The notes: a model not told the origin generated them from the sequence alone. Numbered from the stretch's first letter, positions 17,359 through 27,023 are shown. The stretch is DNA of 64,000 nt from Streptomyces sp. ISL-100 (GCF_018614615.1 NZ_JAGGOK010000049.1:122355-186354); one strand, 5' to 3'. Numbers and translations are program-made.

Positions 17359-19052
17359 CTTCGCCGCACGGACGCCGGCCATTGCGCATTGGGAACGCTT
17401 CGGGCTTCTACGGCGACCGCTTCGACGCCATGAGGGAGATGCTCACCGGCGGCGAACTCGACGTACTCACCGGGGACTATCTCGCCGAACTGACCATGCT
17501 GATCCTCGGACGCGACCGCCTGAAGGACCCACGGCTCGGGTACGCGAAGACCTTCCTGCGGCAACTGGAGGAGAACCTCGGCCACGCGCAGGAGCGCGGG
17601 GTGCGGATCGTCGCGAACGCGGGCGGACTGAACCCCGGAGCGCTCGCCGACGCCGTACGGGAACTCGCCGGCCGGGTCGGCGTACCCGTGCGCGTCGCGC
17701 ACGTGGAGGGCGACAGCCTGCCGCTGCCGCAGGGAGCGCTCACCGCGAACGCCTACCTGGGCGGCGGCGGGATCGCGCAGTGCCTGGGAGCGGGCGCGGA
17801 CGTGGTGGTGACGGGGCGCGTCACGGACGCGGCACTCGTCACGGGACCGGCGGCGTGGTGGTTCGGGTGGGGTCCCGAGGAGTACGACCGGTTGGCGGGG
17901 GCGGTGGCGGCGGGGCATGTGCTGGAGTGCGGAACGCAGGCGACGGCCGGCAACTACGCGTTCCTCGACGAACGACGCGACGTAAGGCACCCCGGTTTCC
18001 CCCTCGCAGAGATCCATTCCGACGGCTCTTCGGTCATAACGAAGCACCAGGGAACGGGCGGTTACGTCGACACGGGAACGGTCACCGCGCAGCTCCTCTA
18101 CGAAACGGGCGCGCCCCGGTACGCCGGTCCTGACGTCACAGCACGCCTGGACACCGTCCGCCTCACGCAGGAAGGCCCTGACAGGGTGCGGATCTCGGGC
18201 GTACGCGGAGAGGCCCCACCACCCACCCTCAAGGCGGGGCTGACCCGGGTCGGCGGGTGGCGCAACGAGATCGGGTTCGTACTGACCGGCCTGGACATCG
18301 AGGCGAAGGCCGCGCTGGTGCGCGCCCAGGTGGAGGAAGCGCTGTCGGCGGCCAAGCGCCGCCCGGCGGAGGTCCGCTGGGAACTCGTGCGCACGGACCG
18401 GCCGGACGCGGACACACAGGAACGCGCCAGCGCGCTGTTGCGGCTGGTCGTGCGGGACCCCGATCCGGCGAACGTCGGCCGCGTGATCAGCGGAGCGGCG
18501 ATCGAGCTCGCGCTCGGCAGCTACCCGGGCTTCCACGTGACGGCGCCACCCGGGAAGGGCGCGCCGTACGGAGTCTTCGAGACGGTGTACGTCGACCCGG
18601 AGGACGTGGAGCACGTCGCTGTGCTGCCGGGGGGAGAGCGCGTGAAGGTGCGACATCCCGTACGCACGCGAGCACTTGAGCCGGTGAGTTCCGCTGAGCT
18701 GCCGCCCGCACTGACGGGTCCGACACGCAGGGCCCCGCTCGGCGCTGTCGCGGGCGCGCGCAGCGGGGACAAGGGCGGGGACGCGAACGTGGGCGTATGG
18801 GTGCGGTCGGACGAGGAGTGGCGGTGGCTCGCCCACGCACTCACGGTGGACCGCTTCCGAGCCCTCCTCCCGGAGACCGCACCGCTCCCGGTGACGCGCC
18901 ACGTCCTGCCGAACCTGCGCGCGCTGAATTTCGTCGTCGAGGGCCTGCTGGGCGAGGGCGTCGCGTCCCAGTCCCGCTTCGACCCCCAGGCGAAGGCCTT
19001 GGGCGAGTGGCTGCGCTCCCGGCACATAGACATCCCGGAGGTACTCCTGTGA
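17355..19052 (+). CDS. AtuA-like (DUF1446) acyclic terpene utilisation protein
   Basis: A 565-residue protein of the DUF1446/AtuA family. Typical motifs: RIGNASGFYGDRFDAMREML at the N-terminus, IVANAGGLNPGALADAVREL, GGGGIAQCLGAGADVVVTGRVTDAAL, and the C-terminal AVAGARSGDKGGDANVGVWV. In Pseudomonas AtuA is needed for citronellol/geraniol use, in the same gene set as a geranyl-CoA carboxylase; its exact step is unresolved. GTG 17355 overlaps the previous stop by 4 nt. Downstream, the gap to the carboxylase gene is filled by a dispersed repeat and a hexamer array. Confidence 0.88.
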   Translation: MTSPHGRRPLRIGNASGFYGDRFDAMREMLTGGELDVLTGDYLAELTMLILGRDRLKDPRLGYAKTFLRQLEENLGHAQERGVRIVANAGGLNPGALADAVRELAGRVGVPVRVAHVEGDSLPLPQGALTANAYLGGGGIAQCLGAGADVVVTGRVTDAALVTGPAAWWFGWGPEEYDRLAGAVAAGHVLECGTQATAGNYAFLDERRDVRHPGFPLAEIHSDGSSVITKHQGTGGYVDTGTVTAQLLYETGAPRYAGPDVTARLDTVRLTQEGPDRVRISGVRGEAPPPTLKAGLTRVGGWRNEIGFVLTGLDIEAKAALVRAQVEEALSAAKRRPAEVRWELVRTDRPDADTQERASALLRLVVRDPDPANVGRVISGAAIELALGSYPGFHVTAPPGKGAPYGVFETVYVDPEDVEHVAVLPGGERVKVRHPVRTRALEPVSSAELPPALTGPTRRAPLGAVAGARSGDKGGDANVGVWVRSDEEWRWLAHALTVDRFRALLPETAPLPVTRHVLPNLRALNFVVEGLLGEGVASQSRFDPQAKALGEWLRSRHIDIPEVLL

Positions 19053-19069
19053 AGCCTGCCCACCACTTC

Positions 19070-19240
19070 CAGCCCGTCCGGCGTTTGAGGACCGGGGTCT
19101 GGGGCGGAGCCCCAGTTCGGGAAGGGGCGGGTAGGGGAAGAGCGCCGCAGGCACCCGCAGCCGCACCCGCACCCGCACCCGCACCCGCACCCGCACCGGC
19201 GACCGCAGCCGCACCCGCACCCGCCCCGGTGCCCGCACCC
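19070..19240. repeat. dispersed repeat, copy 2, plus (GCACCC)n tandem array
   Basis: The element starts CAGCCCGTCCGGCGTTTGAG at 19070 and ends near 19150, in the same orientation as copy 1 and with few changes. From 19151 a hexamer array, GCACCC with GCAGCC variants, continues to about 19240. Together they fill the 214-bp gap inside an otherwise tightly packed operon, and no good ribosome site is left before GTG 19267. Confidence 0.8.
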
Positions 19241-19266
19241 ACAGCCACCACCCCGGCGGTGCCCCA

Positions 19267-20868
19267 GTGACTGTGCTCCCCACCGCACTGGACCCCCACG
19301 CCCCCGACTACGCCGCCAACCGCGCCGCCATGCTCGCCAAACTGGCCGACCTCGACGCCGAGCACGCCAAAGCCCTCGCCGGCGGCGGCGAAAAATACGT
19401 AGCCCGCCACCGCAAGCGCGGCAAGCTGCTCGCCCGCGAGCGCATCGAGCTGCTGCTCGACCCCGACACCCCGTTCCTGGAACTGTCACCCCTGGCCGCA
19501 TGGGGCACCGACTACGCAGTAGGCGCATCCATGGTCACCGGCATCGGCGTCGTAGAGGGCATCGAATGCCTGATCACCGCCACCGACCCCACGGTCCGCG
19601 GCGGCGCCTCCAACCCCTGGACCCTCAAAAAGGCCCTGCGGGCGAATGAGATCGCGTACGCGAACCGGCTCCCCTGCATCAGCCTCGTCGAGTCCGGCGG
19701 CGCGGACCTCCCCTCCCAAAAAGAGATCTTCATCCCCGGCGGAGCCCTCTTCCGTGACATCACCCGCCTCTCAGCGGCGGGGATCCCCACCATCGCGGTC
19801 GTCTTCGGCAACTCCACCGCCGGCGGGGCGTACATCCCCGGAATGTCCGACCACACCATCATGATCAAAAAGCAGTCGAAGGTCTTCCTGGGTGGCCCAC
19901 CCCTCGTCAAGATGGCCACCGGCGAGGAGTCGGACGACGAATCCCTGGGCGGCGCCGAAATGCACGCCCGTACCTCCGGCCTCGCCGACTACTTCGCCCT
20001 CGACGAGCACGACGCCCTGCGCCAGGCCCGCCGCGTCGTGGCCCGCCTCAACTGGCGCAAGGCGCAGGCCGACCCAGCCACTCCCGCCGAACCGCCCAAG
20101 TACGACGAGGACGAGCTCGCCGGCATAGTCCCCGGCGACCTCAAGGTCCCCTTCGACCCGCGCGAAGTGATCGCCCGCATAGTCGACGCCTCGGACTTCG
20201 ACGAGTTCAAGCCGCTGTACGGCCCCAGCCTGGTCACCGGATGGGCCCGCCTCCACGGCCACCCCGTAGGCATCCTCGCCAACGCACAGGGCGTGCTGTT
20301 CAGCGCGGAGTCCCAGAAGGCCGCCCAGTTCATCCAGCTGGCGAACCAACGCGACATCCCGCTCCTCTTCCTCCACAACACCACCGGCTACATGGTCGGC
20401 AAGGAGTACGAGCAGGGCGGCATCATCAAGCACGGCGCGATGATGATCAACGCGGTCTCGAACTCCAAAGTCCCGCACCTCTCCATCCTCATGGGCGCGT
20501 CATACGGAGCCGGTCACTACGGCATGTGCGGCCGCGCCTACGACCCCCGCTTCCTCTTCGCCTGGCCGAGCTCCAAGTCCGCCGTAATGGGCCCGCAGCA
20601 ACTGGCCGGCGTGCTCTCGATCGTCGCCCGCGCATCCGCTGCCGTGAAGGGACAGCCGTATGACGACGAGGCCGACGCCGCCCTGCGCGCCATGGTCGAG
20701 CAGCAGATCGAGTCGGAGTCCCTGCCGACGTTCCTGTCGGGGCGGCTGTACGACGACGGGGTCATCGACCCGCGCGACACCAGGACCGTGCTGGGTCTGT
20801 GCCTGTCCGCGATCCACACGGCACCGGTCGAGGGCGCGCGTGGCGGCTTCGGCGTCTTCCGGATGTGA
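19267..20868 (+). CDS. acyl-CoA carboxylase, beta (carboxyltransferase) subunit
   Basis: A 533-residue carboxyltransferase. It transfers the carboxyl group from biotin to an acyl-CoA. The family pattern is complete: RHRKRGKLLARERIELLLD, GGASNPWTLKKALRANEIA, SGGADLPSQKEIFIPGG, GNSTAGGAYIPGMSDH, and the C-terminal-half GASYGAGHYGMCGRAYDPRF with WPSSKSAVMG. LPSQKEIF and ALRANEIA place it with methylcrotonyl- and geranyl-CoA carboxylases rather than propionyl-CoA AccB. The partner is the alpha subunit 11 nt downstream. GTG 19267 has no strong ribosome site, possibly because the repeat displaced it. Confidence 0.92.
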   Translation: MTVLPTALDPHAPDYAANRAAMLAKLADLDAEHAKALAGGGEKYVARHRKRGKLLARERIELLLDPDTPFLELSPLAAWGTDYAVGASMVTGIGVVEGIECLITATDPTVRGGASNPWTLKKALRANEIAYANRLPCISLVESGGADLPSQKEIFIPGGALFRDITRLSAAGIPTIAVVFGNSTAGGAYIPGMSDHTIMIKKQSKVFLGGPPLVKMATGEESDDESLGGAEMHARTSGLADYFALDEHDALRQARRVVARLNWRKAQADPATPAEPPKYDEDELAGIVPGDLKVPFDPREVIARIVDASDFDEFKPLYGPSLVTGWARLHGHPVGILANAQGVLFSAESQKAAQFIQLANQRDIPLLFLHNTTGYMVGKEYEQGGIIKHGAMMINAVSNSKVPHLSILMGASYGAGHYGMCGRAYDPRFLFAWPSSKSAVMGPQQLAGVLSIVARASAAVKGQPYDDEADAALRAMVEQQIESESLPTFLSGRLYDDGVIDPRDTRTVLGLCLSAIHTAPVEGARGGFGVFRM

Positions 20869-20879
20869 AGGGCCTCCCG

Positions 20880-22868
20880 ATGAGTTCGACGATTTCCTCA
20901 GTCCTCGTGGCCAACCGTGGCGAGATCGCCTGCCGCGTCTTCCGTACGTGCGCACACCTGGGCATCACCACGGTGGCCGTGTACTCCGACGCGGACGCGG
21001 GTGCGCTTCACGCGCGTTCCGCGGACGCTGCGGTACGCCTCCCGGGAACGGCCCCGGCCGACACGTACCTGCGCGGCGATCTCGTTGTGAAGGCCGCCCT
21101 GGCGGCCGGCGCCGACGCGGTGCATCCCGGGTACGGATTCCTCTCCGAGAACGCCGAGTTCGCCCGCGCCGTACTGGACGCCGGTCTGGTGTGGATCGGC
21201 CCGCCGCCGGCGGCGATCGACGCCATGGCCTCCAAGACGCGCGCCAAGGAACTCATGGCGGCCTCCGGCGTGCCCCTCCTGGCCCCCGTGGGCCCCGACA
21301 GGGCCACCGACGCAGACCTCCCCCTCCTGCTCAAGGCGGCGGCGGGCGGCGGCGGCAGGGGCATGCGTGTCGTACGCGATCTCGCGGCGCTCCCCGGTGA
21401 GCTGACAGCGGCCACCGCGGAAGCGCGGTCCGCCTTCGGCGACGGGGAGGTCTTCGCCGAGCCGTACGTCGAACGCGGCCGCCACGTCGAGGTCCAGGTG
21501 ATGGCCGACGCACACGGCACGGTGTGGGCGCTCGGCACCCGTGACTGCTCGCTCCAGCGCCGGCACCAGAAGGTCATGGAAGAGGCCCCCGCACCCGGCT
21601 TGGACGACACCCTTCGTACGACGCTGCACGATGCCGCGGTGGCGGCGGCAAAGGCGGTGGACTACCGGGGCGCGGGAACGGTCGAGTTCCTGGTCTCGGC
21701 CGAGGGACGCCCGTACTTCCTGGAGATGAACACCCGCCTCCAGGTCGAGCATCCCGTGACGGAAGCGGTGTTCGGCATCGACCTGGTGGCGCTCCAGCTG
21801 CGCGTCGCCGAGGGCGAGGCCCTGCCGCCGGAACCACCAGCCCCTTCAGGCCACGCGGTGGAAGCCCGCCTCTACGCCGAGGACCCGTCCCGTGACTGGC
21901 AGCCCCAGACAGGCACCCTGCACGCCCTGAGCGTCGCGGAGAGCCCCGGTCTGCGGCTCGACAGCGGGTACGCCGCCGGGGACGCCGTAGGAGTGCACTA
22001 CGACCCGATGCTGGCCAAAGTGATCGCCCACGCGCCCACCCGCGCCGAAGCCGTACGCAAGCTCGCCCACGCCCTTGAGCGGGCCCGTATCCACGGACCG
22101 GTGACCAACAGGGACCTGCTCGTACGCTCGCTGCGGCACCCGGACTTCGCGGCCGGGCGGCTCGACACAGGGTTCTACGACCGGCACCTGGACGCGCTCA
22201 CAGCGGCTTTCGTGGACTCGTCGGAAGGGACGCTCGCCGCGCTCGCCGCGGCCCTCGCCGACGCCGCCGCGCGGCAGGACACGGGAACGACGACGACGGC
22301 CCGCCTCGGCGGCTGGCGCAACGTGGCGTCCCAGCCGCAGGTGAAGACCTACCGGGCCGAGCCCGACGGGACGGAGCACGAGATCCGCTACCGGGCCACC
22401 CGAAACGGCTTCACCCCGGAAGGCACTCCGGGCGTTCGCGTGCACGACGTACGGGCCGATCACGTGACCCTCGAAATCGACGGTGTACTACGGCACTTCC
22501 AGATCGCCGCGCACACCTCCGGCCGTACGTACGTCGACACGTTCACCGGCGGCTCGTACACCCTCACCGCCCTTCCCCGCTTCCGTGACCCCACAACCAG
22601 TGCCGTGCCGGGGTCCCTGCTCGCACCCATGCCCGGGACCGTTGTCCGCGTCGGCGAAGGGCTCGTGGAGGGTGCGCACGTCACCGCCGGGCAGCCCCTG
22701 CTCTGGCTGGAGGCCATGAAGATGGAGCACCGTATCTCCTCTCCCGCCTCCGGCACGCTCACCGCGCTCCACGCCGCCCCCGGCCGCCAGGTCGAGGTCG
22801 GCGCCCTGCTCGCCGTCGTACAGGCCGAAGGGTCTGGCGAAGAGTCTCAGGAGGAACAGCAGTCATGA
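20880..22868 (+). CDS. acyl-CoA carboxylase, alpha subunit (biotin carboxylase + biotin carrier)
   Basis: A 662-residue biotin-dependent subunit. An ATP-grasp biotin carboxylase fills the first about 445 residues: VLVANRGEIACRVFRTCAHLG, HPGYGFLSENAEFARAV, KAAAGGGGRGMRVV, and EMNTRLQVEHPVTE. A linker of about 140 residues follows, then a biotinyl domain with EAMKMEH; Lys614 is the biotin attachment site. It charges biotin with bicarbonate and ATP and serves the beta subunit encoded just upstream. ATG 20880 is chosen over the upstream extension overlapping that gene. The stop overlaps the acyl-CoA dehydrogenase start by ATGA. Confidence 0.94.
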   Translation: MSSTISSVLVANRGEIACRVFRTCAHLGITTVAVYSDADAGALHARSADAAVRLPGTAPADTYLRGDLVVKAALAAGADAVHPGYGFLSENAEFARAVLDAGLVWIGPPPAAIDAMASKTRAKELMAASGVPLLAPVGPDRATDADLPLLLKAAAGGGGRGMRVVRDLAALPGELTAATAEARSAFGDGEVFAEPYVERGRHVEVQVMADAHGTVWALGTRDCSLQRRHQKVMEEAPAPGLDDTLRTTLHDAAVAAAKAVDYRGAGTVEFLVSAEGRPYFLEMNTRLQVEHPVTEAVFGIDLVALQLRVAEGEALPPEPPAPSGHAVEARLYAEDPSRDWQPQTGTLHALSVAESPGLRLDSGYAAGDAVGVHYDPMLAKVIAHAPTRAEAVRKLAHALERARIHGPVTNRDLLVRSLRHPDFAAGRLDTGFYDRHLDALTAAFVDSSEGTLAALAAALADAAARQDTGTTTTARLGGWRNVASQPQVKTYRAEPDGTEHEIRYRATRNGFTPEGTPGVRVHDVRADHVTLEIDGVLRHFQIAAHTSGRTYVDTFTGGSYTLTALPRFRDPTTSAVPGSLLAPMPGTVVRVGEGLVEGAHVTAGQPLLWLEAMKMEHRISSPASGTLTALHAAPGRQVEVGALLAVVQAEGSGEESQEEQQS

Positions 22869-24028
22869 GCACCGCCGTTGCAGAGACCGAAGAACACCAG
22901 GCGCTCCGAGCGGCCGTCGCCGCTCTCGGCAAGCGCTACGGACGCGACTACATGACCACCGTCGTACGCGAAGGACGGCACCCCGACACGCTCTGGGCGG
23001 AGGCTGCCAAGCTCGGCTACCTGGGTGTGAACCTGCCCAAGGAGTACGGCGGAGGGGGTGGCGGGATGGCGGAGCTGTCCATTGTGCTGGAGGAGCTGGG
23101 CGCGGCCGGCTGTCCGCTCCTCATGATGGTCGTCTCGCCCGCCATCTGCGGCACCGTCATCGCGCGCTTCGGTACGGACGGACAGAAGGCCGCCTGGCTG
23201 CCGGGCCTCGCCGACGGAAGCCTCACCATGGCCTTCGGCATCACCGAGCCCGACGCCGGATCGAACTCCCACCGGATCACCACCACAGCCCGCCGCGACG
23301 GCGCGGACTGGCTGCTCACAGGACGCAAGGTCTTCATCTCCGGCGTCGACATCGCCGACGCGACCCTCATCGTCGGCCGCACGGAGGACGCCAGGACGGG
23401 CAGCCTCAAGCCGTGCCTGTTCATCGTCCCCCGCGATGCCCCTGGCTTCCGGCGCTCACAGATCGACATGGAACTCCAGGCGCCGGAGAAGCAGTTCGAG
23501 CTGGTCCTGGACGACGTGCGGCTGCCCGCCGAAGCCCTCGTCGGCGACGAGGACGCGGGCCTCCTCCAGCTCTTCGCCGGCCTCAACCCCGAGCGCGTCA
23601 TGACTGCCGCCTTCGCCCTCGGCATGGGTCGCTACGCCATCAACAGGGCCGTCGAGTACGCCAAGGACCGCACCGTCTGGAAGGCCCCCATCGGCGCCCA
23701 CCAGGCCATCGCCCATCCCCTGGCCCAAGCCCACATCGAAATCGAACTGGCCCGCCTGATGATGCAGAAGGCGGCCAGCCTCTACGACGAGGGCGACGAC
23801 CTCGGTGCGGGGGAGGCCGCCAACATGGCGAAGTACGCCGCCGCCGAGGCATGCGTGAAGGCCGTCGACCAGGCCGTCCACACCCTCGGCGGCAACGGAC
23901 TCACCCGCGAATACGGCCTCGCGTCACTCATCACCGCCGCCCGGGTGGCCCGTATCGCGCCCGTCAGCCGCGAAATGATTCTGAACTTCGTCTCTCACCA
24001 GTCCCTGGGTCTCCCCAAGTCGTACTAG
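22865..24028 (+). CDS. acyl-CoA dehydrogenase (AtuD/isovaleryl-type)
   Basis: A 387-residue FAD flavoenzyme that introduces the alpha,beta double bond of an acyl-CoA. Conserved pieces: MAFGITEPDAGSNSHRI, LLTGRKVFISGVDIADATL, NPERVMTAAFALGMGRYAI, and HTLGGNGLTREYG. The usual C-terminal YEG catalytic Glu is not there (the stretch reads RIAPVSREMIL), while Glu243 in LNPERVM aligns by eye with the helix-G base used by isovaleryl-CoA dehydrogenase. This supports a branched or isoprenoid substrate such as citronellyl- or isovaleryl-CoA. It overlaps the carboxylase alpha gene by 4 nt. Confidence 0.9.
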   Translation: MSTAVAETEEHQALRAAVAALGKRYGRDYMTTVVREGRHPDTLWAEAAKLGYLGVNLPKEYGGGGGGMAELSIVLEELGAAGCPLLMMVVSPAICGTVIARFGTDGQKAAWLPGLADGSLTMAFGITEPDAGSNSHRITTTARRDGADWLLTGRKVFISGVDIADATLIVGRTEDARTGSLKPCLFIVPRDAPGFRRSQIDMELQAPEKQFELVLDDVRLPAEALVGDEDAGLLQLFAGLNPERVMTAAFALGMGRYAINRAVEYAKDRTVWKAPIGAHQAIAHPLAQAHIEIELARLMMQKAASLYDEGDDLGAGEAANMAKYAAAEACVKAVDQAVHTLGGNGLTREYGLASLITAARVARIAPVSREMILNFVSHQSLGLPKSY

Positions 24029-24072
24029 GACGCGCGATTCTGGCCACCACTCATACCGTGGAGGGGACCGTC

Positions 24073-25659
24073 ATGGCGTTCCAGAGCGAGTACACACCCA
24101 TAGAGCCCGTCGAACTGCCCATCCACGAGGCCGTGCTGGGGAGGGCCGCCGAGTACGGCGAGACGCCCGCCCTGATCGACGGGACGAACGGCGACACGAT
24201 CACGTACAGCCAACTGGACGTCTTCCACCGGCGCATCGCCGCCGCACTCGCCGACGCGGGCCTGCGGCAGGGCGACGTACTCGCCCTGCACAGCCCCAAC
24301 ACCATCGCCTACCCGGTGGTCTTTTACGCCGCCACGCGCGCCGGAGCCTCCGTCACGACCATCCACCCGCTGTCCACGGCGGAGGAGTTCGCCAAGCAGC
24401 TCGCCGACTCCTCCGCCCGCTGGATCGTGACGATCTCGCCGCTCCTGGGCGTCGCGCGCAGGGCCGCCGAACTCGTCGGCGGAATCGAGGAAATCTTCGT
24501 CTGCGACAGCGCCGAGGGACACCGCTCCATCCTCGACATGCTCGCCTCGACCGCACCGGAACCGCAGCTCACCATCGACCCGTGCGAGGACATCGCGGCG
24601 CTCCCGTATTCGTCGGGCACCACAGGCGTTCCCAAGGGCGTGATGCTGACGCACCGCAGCATCGCCACCAACCTGGCGCAGCTGGACCCCTTCATCCCCA
24701 TGGGCCCCGGCGACCGCATCTTGGCGGTCCTTCCGTTCTTTCACATCTACGGTTTGACCGCTCTCATGAACGCACCCCTGCGCAATGGTGCGACGGTCGT
24801 CGTACTTCCGCGCTTCGACCTCGACCAGTTCCTCGGCGCGATCGAGAAACACCGCATCAACGGCTTGTACGTCGCCCCGCCGATCGTCCTGGCCCTCGCC
24901 AAGCACCCCGCCGTCGCGAAGTACGACCTGTCCGGCCTGGAGTACATCGTCAGCGCCGCCGCCCCGCTCGACGCCGCTCTCGCGCAGGCCTGCTCGCACC
25001 GCCTCGGTCTGCCACCCGTCCTCCAGGCGTACGGCATGACGGAACTGTCGCCCGGCACACACGTCGTTCCCCGGAACGCACCGAACCCGCCCCCGGGAAC
25101 GGTCGGAAAGCTGCTCCCGGGAACGGAAATGCGCATCCTCTGCCTCGACGACCCCAGCAGCGACGTCGGCGTCGGAGAGGAGGGCGAAATCGCGATCCGC
25201 GGCCCCCAGGTGATGAAGGGCTACCTCGGCCGTCCCGACGCCACCGCCGAGATGATCGACGCCGACGGATGGGTGCACACCGGTGACATCGGAAGGGCCG
25301 ACGCGGACGGCTGGCTGTTCGTCGTGGACCGGGTGAAGGAACTCATCAAGTACAAGGGCTTCCAGGTCGCACCGGCCGAACTCGAAGCGCTCCTGCTCAC
25401 CCACGAAGCCATCGCGGACGCGGCGGTCATCGGCGTGTACGACGAGGACCGCAACGAAGTACCCATGGCGTACGTCGTCCCGCAACCATCCGCGCGCCTC
25501 ACCGAGGACGACGTGATGGCGTACGTCGCCGAACGCGTCGCCCCGTACAAGAAGGTCCGCAGCGTCGTCTTCATCGCAAGCGTCCCCAGGGCGGCCTCCG
25601 GAAAGATCCTCCGGCGCGAACTGCGCGCACTGCGCGAACGTGAAGGGGAGCGTGCATGA
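24073..25659 (+). CDS. acyl-CoA synthetase (4-coumarate:CoA ligase-like)
   Basis: A 528-residue adenylate-forming enzyme that activates a carboxylic acid with ATP and CoA. The P-loop-like motif YSSGTTGVPKGVM starts at Tyr179. Further motifs: QAYGMTELSPGTH, GWVHTGDIGRADADGWLFVVDRVKELIKYKGFQVAPAELE, and the catalytic lysine region RAASGKILRRELR. The sequence resembles plant-type 4CL, but the operon suggests an isoprenoid or branched acid. ATG 24073 lies behind GAGGGGACC. It starts 44 nt after the dehydrogenase and overlaps the hydratase gene by ATGA. Confidence 0.92.
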   Translation: MAFQSEYTPIEPVELPIHEAVLGRAAEYGETPALIDGTNGDTITYSQLDVFHRRIAAALADAGLRQGDVLALHSPNTIAYPVVFYAATRAGASVTTIHPLSTAEEFAKQLADSSARWIVTISPLLGVARRAAELVGGIEEIFVCDSAEGHRSILDMLASTAPEPQLTIDPCEDIAALPYSSGTTGVPKGVMLTHRSIATNLAQLDPFIPMGPGDRILAVLPFFHIYGLTALMNAPLRNGATVVVLPRFDLDQFLGAIEKHRINGLYVAPPIVLALAKHPAVAKYDLSGLEYIVSAAAPLDAALAQACSHRLGLPPVLQAYGMTELSPGTHVVPRNAPNPPPGTVGKLLPGTEMRILCLDDPSSDVGVGEEGEIAIRGPQVMKGYLGRPDATAEMIDADGWVHTGDIGRADADGWLFVVDRVKELIKYKGFQVAPAELEALLLTHEAIADAAVIGVYDEDRNEVPMAYVVPQPSARLTEDDVMAYVAERVAPYKKVRSVVFIASVPRAASGKILRRELRALREREGERA

Positions 25660-26396
25660 CCCTGGTACCGGCCGCACACGAACGCGGGATCACCACCCTG
25701 ACCCTCGACTCACCGGCGAACCGCAACGCGCTGTCCGCGCGGCTCGTCGGTGAGCTGGGCGACGCCCTGTCCGCGTGCGCGAAGGACCCCTCCGTACGGG
25801 CCGTACAACTCACCCACACAGGGACCACCTTCTGCGCGGGAGCCGACCTCAAGTCGCCGCCGGACCCGGCGGCCTTCGTCGCCCTCCTGCGATCCGTCGT
25901 CGAACTGCCCAAGCCGGTCGTGGCGCGGGTGCGGGGACACGTGCGGGCGGGCGGCCTCGGTCTGCTCGGCGCCTGCGACATCTCGGCGGCGGGGCCCGGC
26001 GCGAGCTTCGCGTTCACCGAGTCCCGCCTCGGGCTGGCCCCCGCCGTCATCTCGATGCCACTGCTGCCGCGCCTGGACCCGCGCGCCGCCGCCCGCTACT
26101 ACCTCACCGGGGAACGGTTCGACGCGGCCGAGGCCGCCCGTATCGGGCTGATCACCGTCGCGTCCGGCCACCGTGACGTGGACGAGGCACTCGCGCCGGT
26201 GCTGGACGGGCTGCGCAGAGCCTCCCCGCAAGGCCTGGCCGAGTCCAAGCGCCTGGTCACGGCTACAGTGCTGGCAGCTTTCGACCGGGACACGGACACG
26301 CTCGTCGAGCGGTCCGCGCACCTCTTCGCCTCACGGGAGGCGGCCGAAGGCGTGACGGCATTCCTCGAACGACGGGACCCCGCATGGGTGCTGTGA
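25656..26396 (+). CDS. enoyl-CoA hydratase/isomerase family protein
   Basis: A 246-residue crotonase-fold enzyme. Oxyanion-hole segments are TFCAGADLKSP and RAGGLGLLGACDISAAG; Glu in FAFTESRLGLAP occupies the position of the second catalytic acid of hydratases. It would hydrate an unsaturated (possibly carboxylated) acyl-CoA made by the preceding enzymes. Slightly short at the C-terminus but complete. ATG 25656 overlaps the ligase by 4 nt, and its 3' end overlaps the TetR gene by 13 nt. Confidence 0.88.
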   Translation: MTLVPAAHERGITTLTLDSPANRNALSARLVGELGDALSACAKDPSVRAVQLTHTGTTFCAGADLKSPPDPAAFVALLRSVVELPKPVVARVRGHVRAGGLGLLGACDISAAGPGASFAFTESRLGLAPAVISMPLLPRLDPRAAARYYLTGERFDAAEAARIGLITVASGHRDVDEALAPVLDGLRRASPQGLAESKRLVTATVLAAFDRDTDTLVERSAHLFASREAAEGVTAFLERRDPAWVL

Positions 26397-27016
26397 CCCC
26401 GACCCCGACACCAGCCGCAGGCTCGGCACCGGCCACCGGCAAAGCCCCCAAGCAGGACCGCTCCCGGGCCACCAGGCAGCGCCTGCTGGAGGCCGCCGTG
26501 TCCTGCCTGGCCGACCGCGGCTGGGCGGGCTCCACGGTGTCTGTCGTCGCGGAACGGGCCGGCGTCTCACGGGGCGCCGCCCAGCACCACTTCCCGACCC
26601 GGGAAGACCTCTTCACAGCGGCCGTCGAGTACGTCGCCGAGGAACGTTCCACGGCACTGCGCGCACTGTTCCCACACGGCGCCACCAACCGAGCGGCTGT
26701 CGTCAGCGCACTCGTCGACCTCTACACGGGACCGCTTTTCCGGGCCGCCCTGCACCTGTGGGTCGCCGCCTCCAACGAGGACCAGCTGGGCGCCCGCGTC
26801 ACCGAACTCGAAGCCCGCGTCGGCCGTGAGACCCACCGCATCGCCGTGGAACTCCTCGGCGCCGACGAATCGGTACCCGGCGTACGCGAGACCGTCCAGG
26901 GCGTCCTCGACATGGCCCGTGGCCTCGGCCTCGCCAACCTCCTCACCGACGACGCGTCGCGCCGCGACCGCGTCGTCGCCCAGTGGGCAGCGCTGCTCGA
27001 CGACGCACTGGACTGA
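26384..27016 (+). CDS. TetR family regulator of the acyl-CoA operon
   Basis: A 210-residue regulator. After a Pro/Ala-rich leader of about 20 residues, the helix-turn-helix spans about 26-70: RSRATRQRLLEAAVSCLADRG, then SVVAERAGVSRGAAQHHFPTRE. The remainder is a helical ligand domain ending ALLDDALD. GVSRGAAQHHFPTREDLF is typical of regulators found with liu/atu-type acyl-CoA operons. Being last in the operon, overlapping the hydratase by 13 nt, it is probably autoregulated through the palindrome at 16456-16469; the inducer is likely an acyl-CoA intermediate. Both points are inference. Confidence 0.88.
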   Translation: MGAVTPTPTPAAGSAPATGKAPKQDRSRATRQRLLEAAVSCLADRGWAGSTVSVVAERAGVSRGAAQHHFPTREDLFTAAVEYVAEERSTALRALFPHGATNRAAVVSALVDLYTGPLFRAALHLWVAASNEDQLGARVTELEARVGRETHRIAVELLGADESVPGVRETVQGVLDMARGLGLANLLTDDASRRDRVVAQWAALLDDALD

Positions 27017-27023
27017 CGCACGG

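Noticed and set aside
17046..19283. A 745-codon minus-strand open frame
   Set aside because: Antisense to the AtuA-like gene and the GCACCC array; the RVRVRLRV start is only the array translated.
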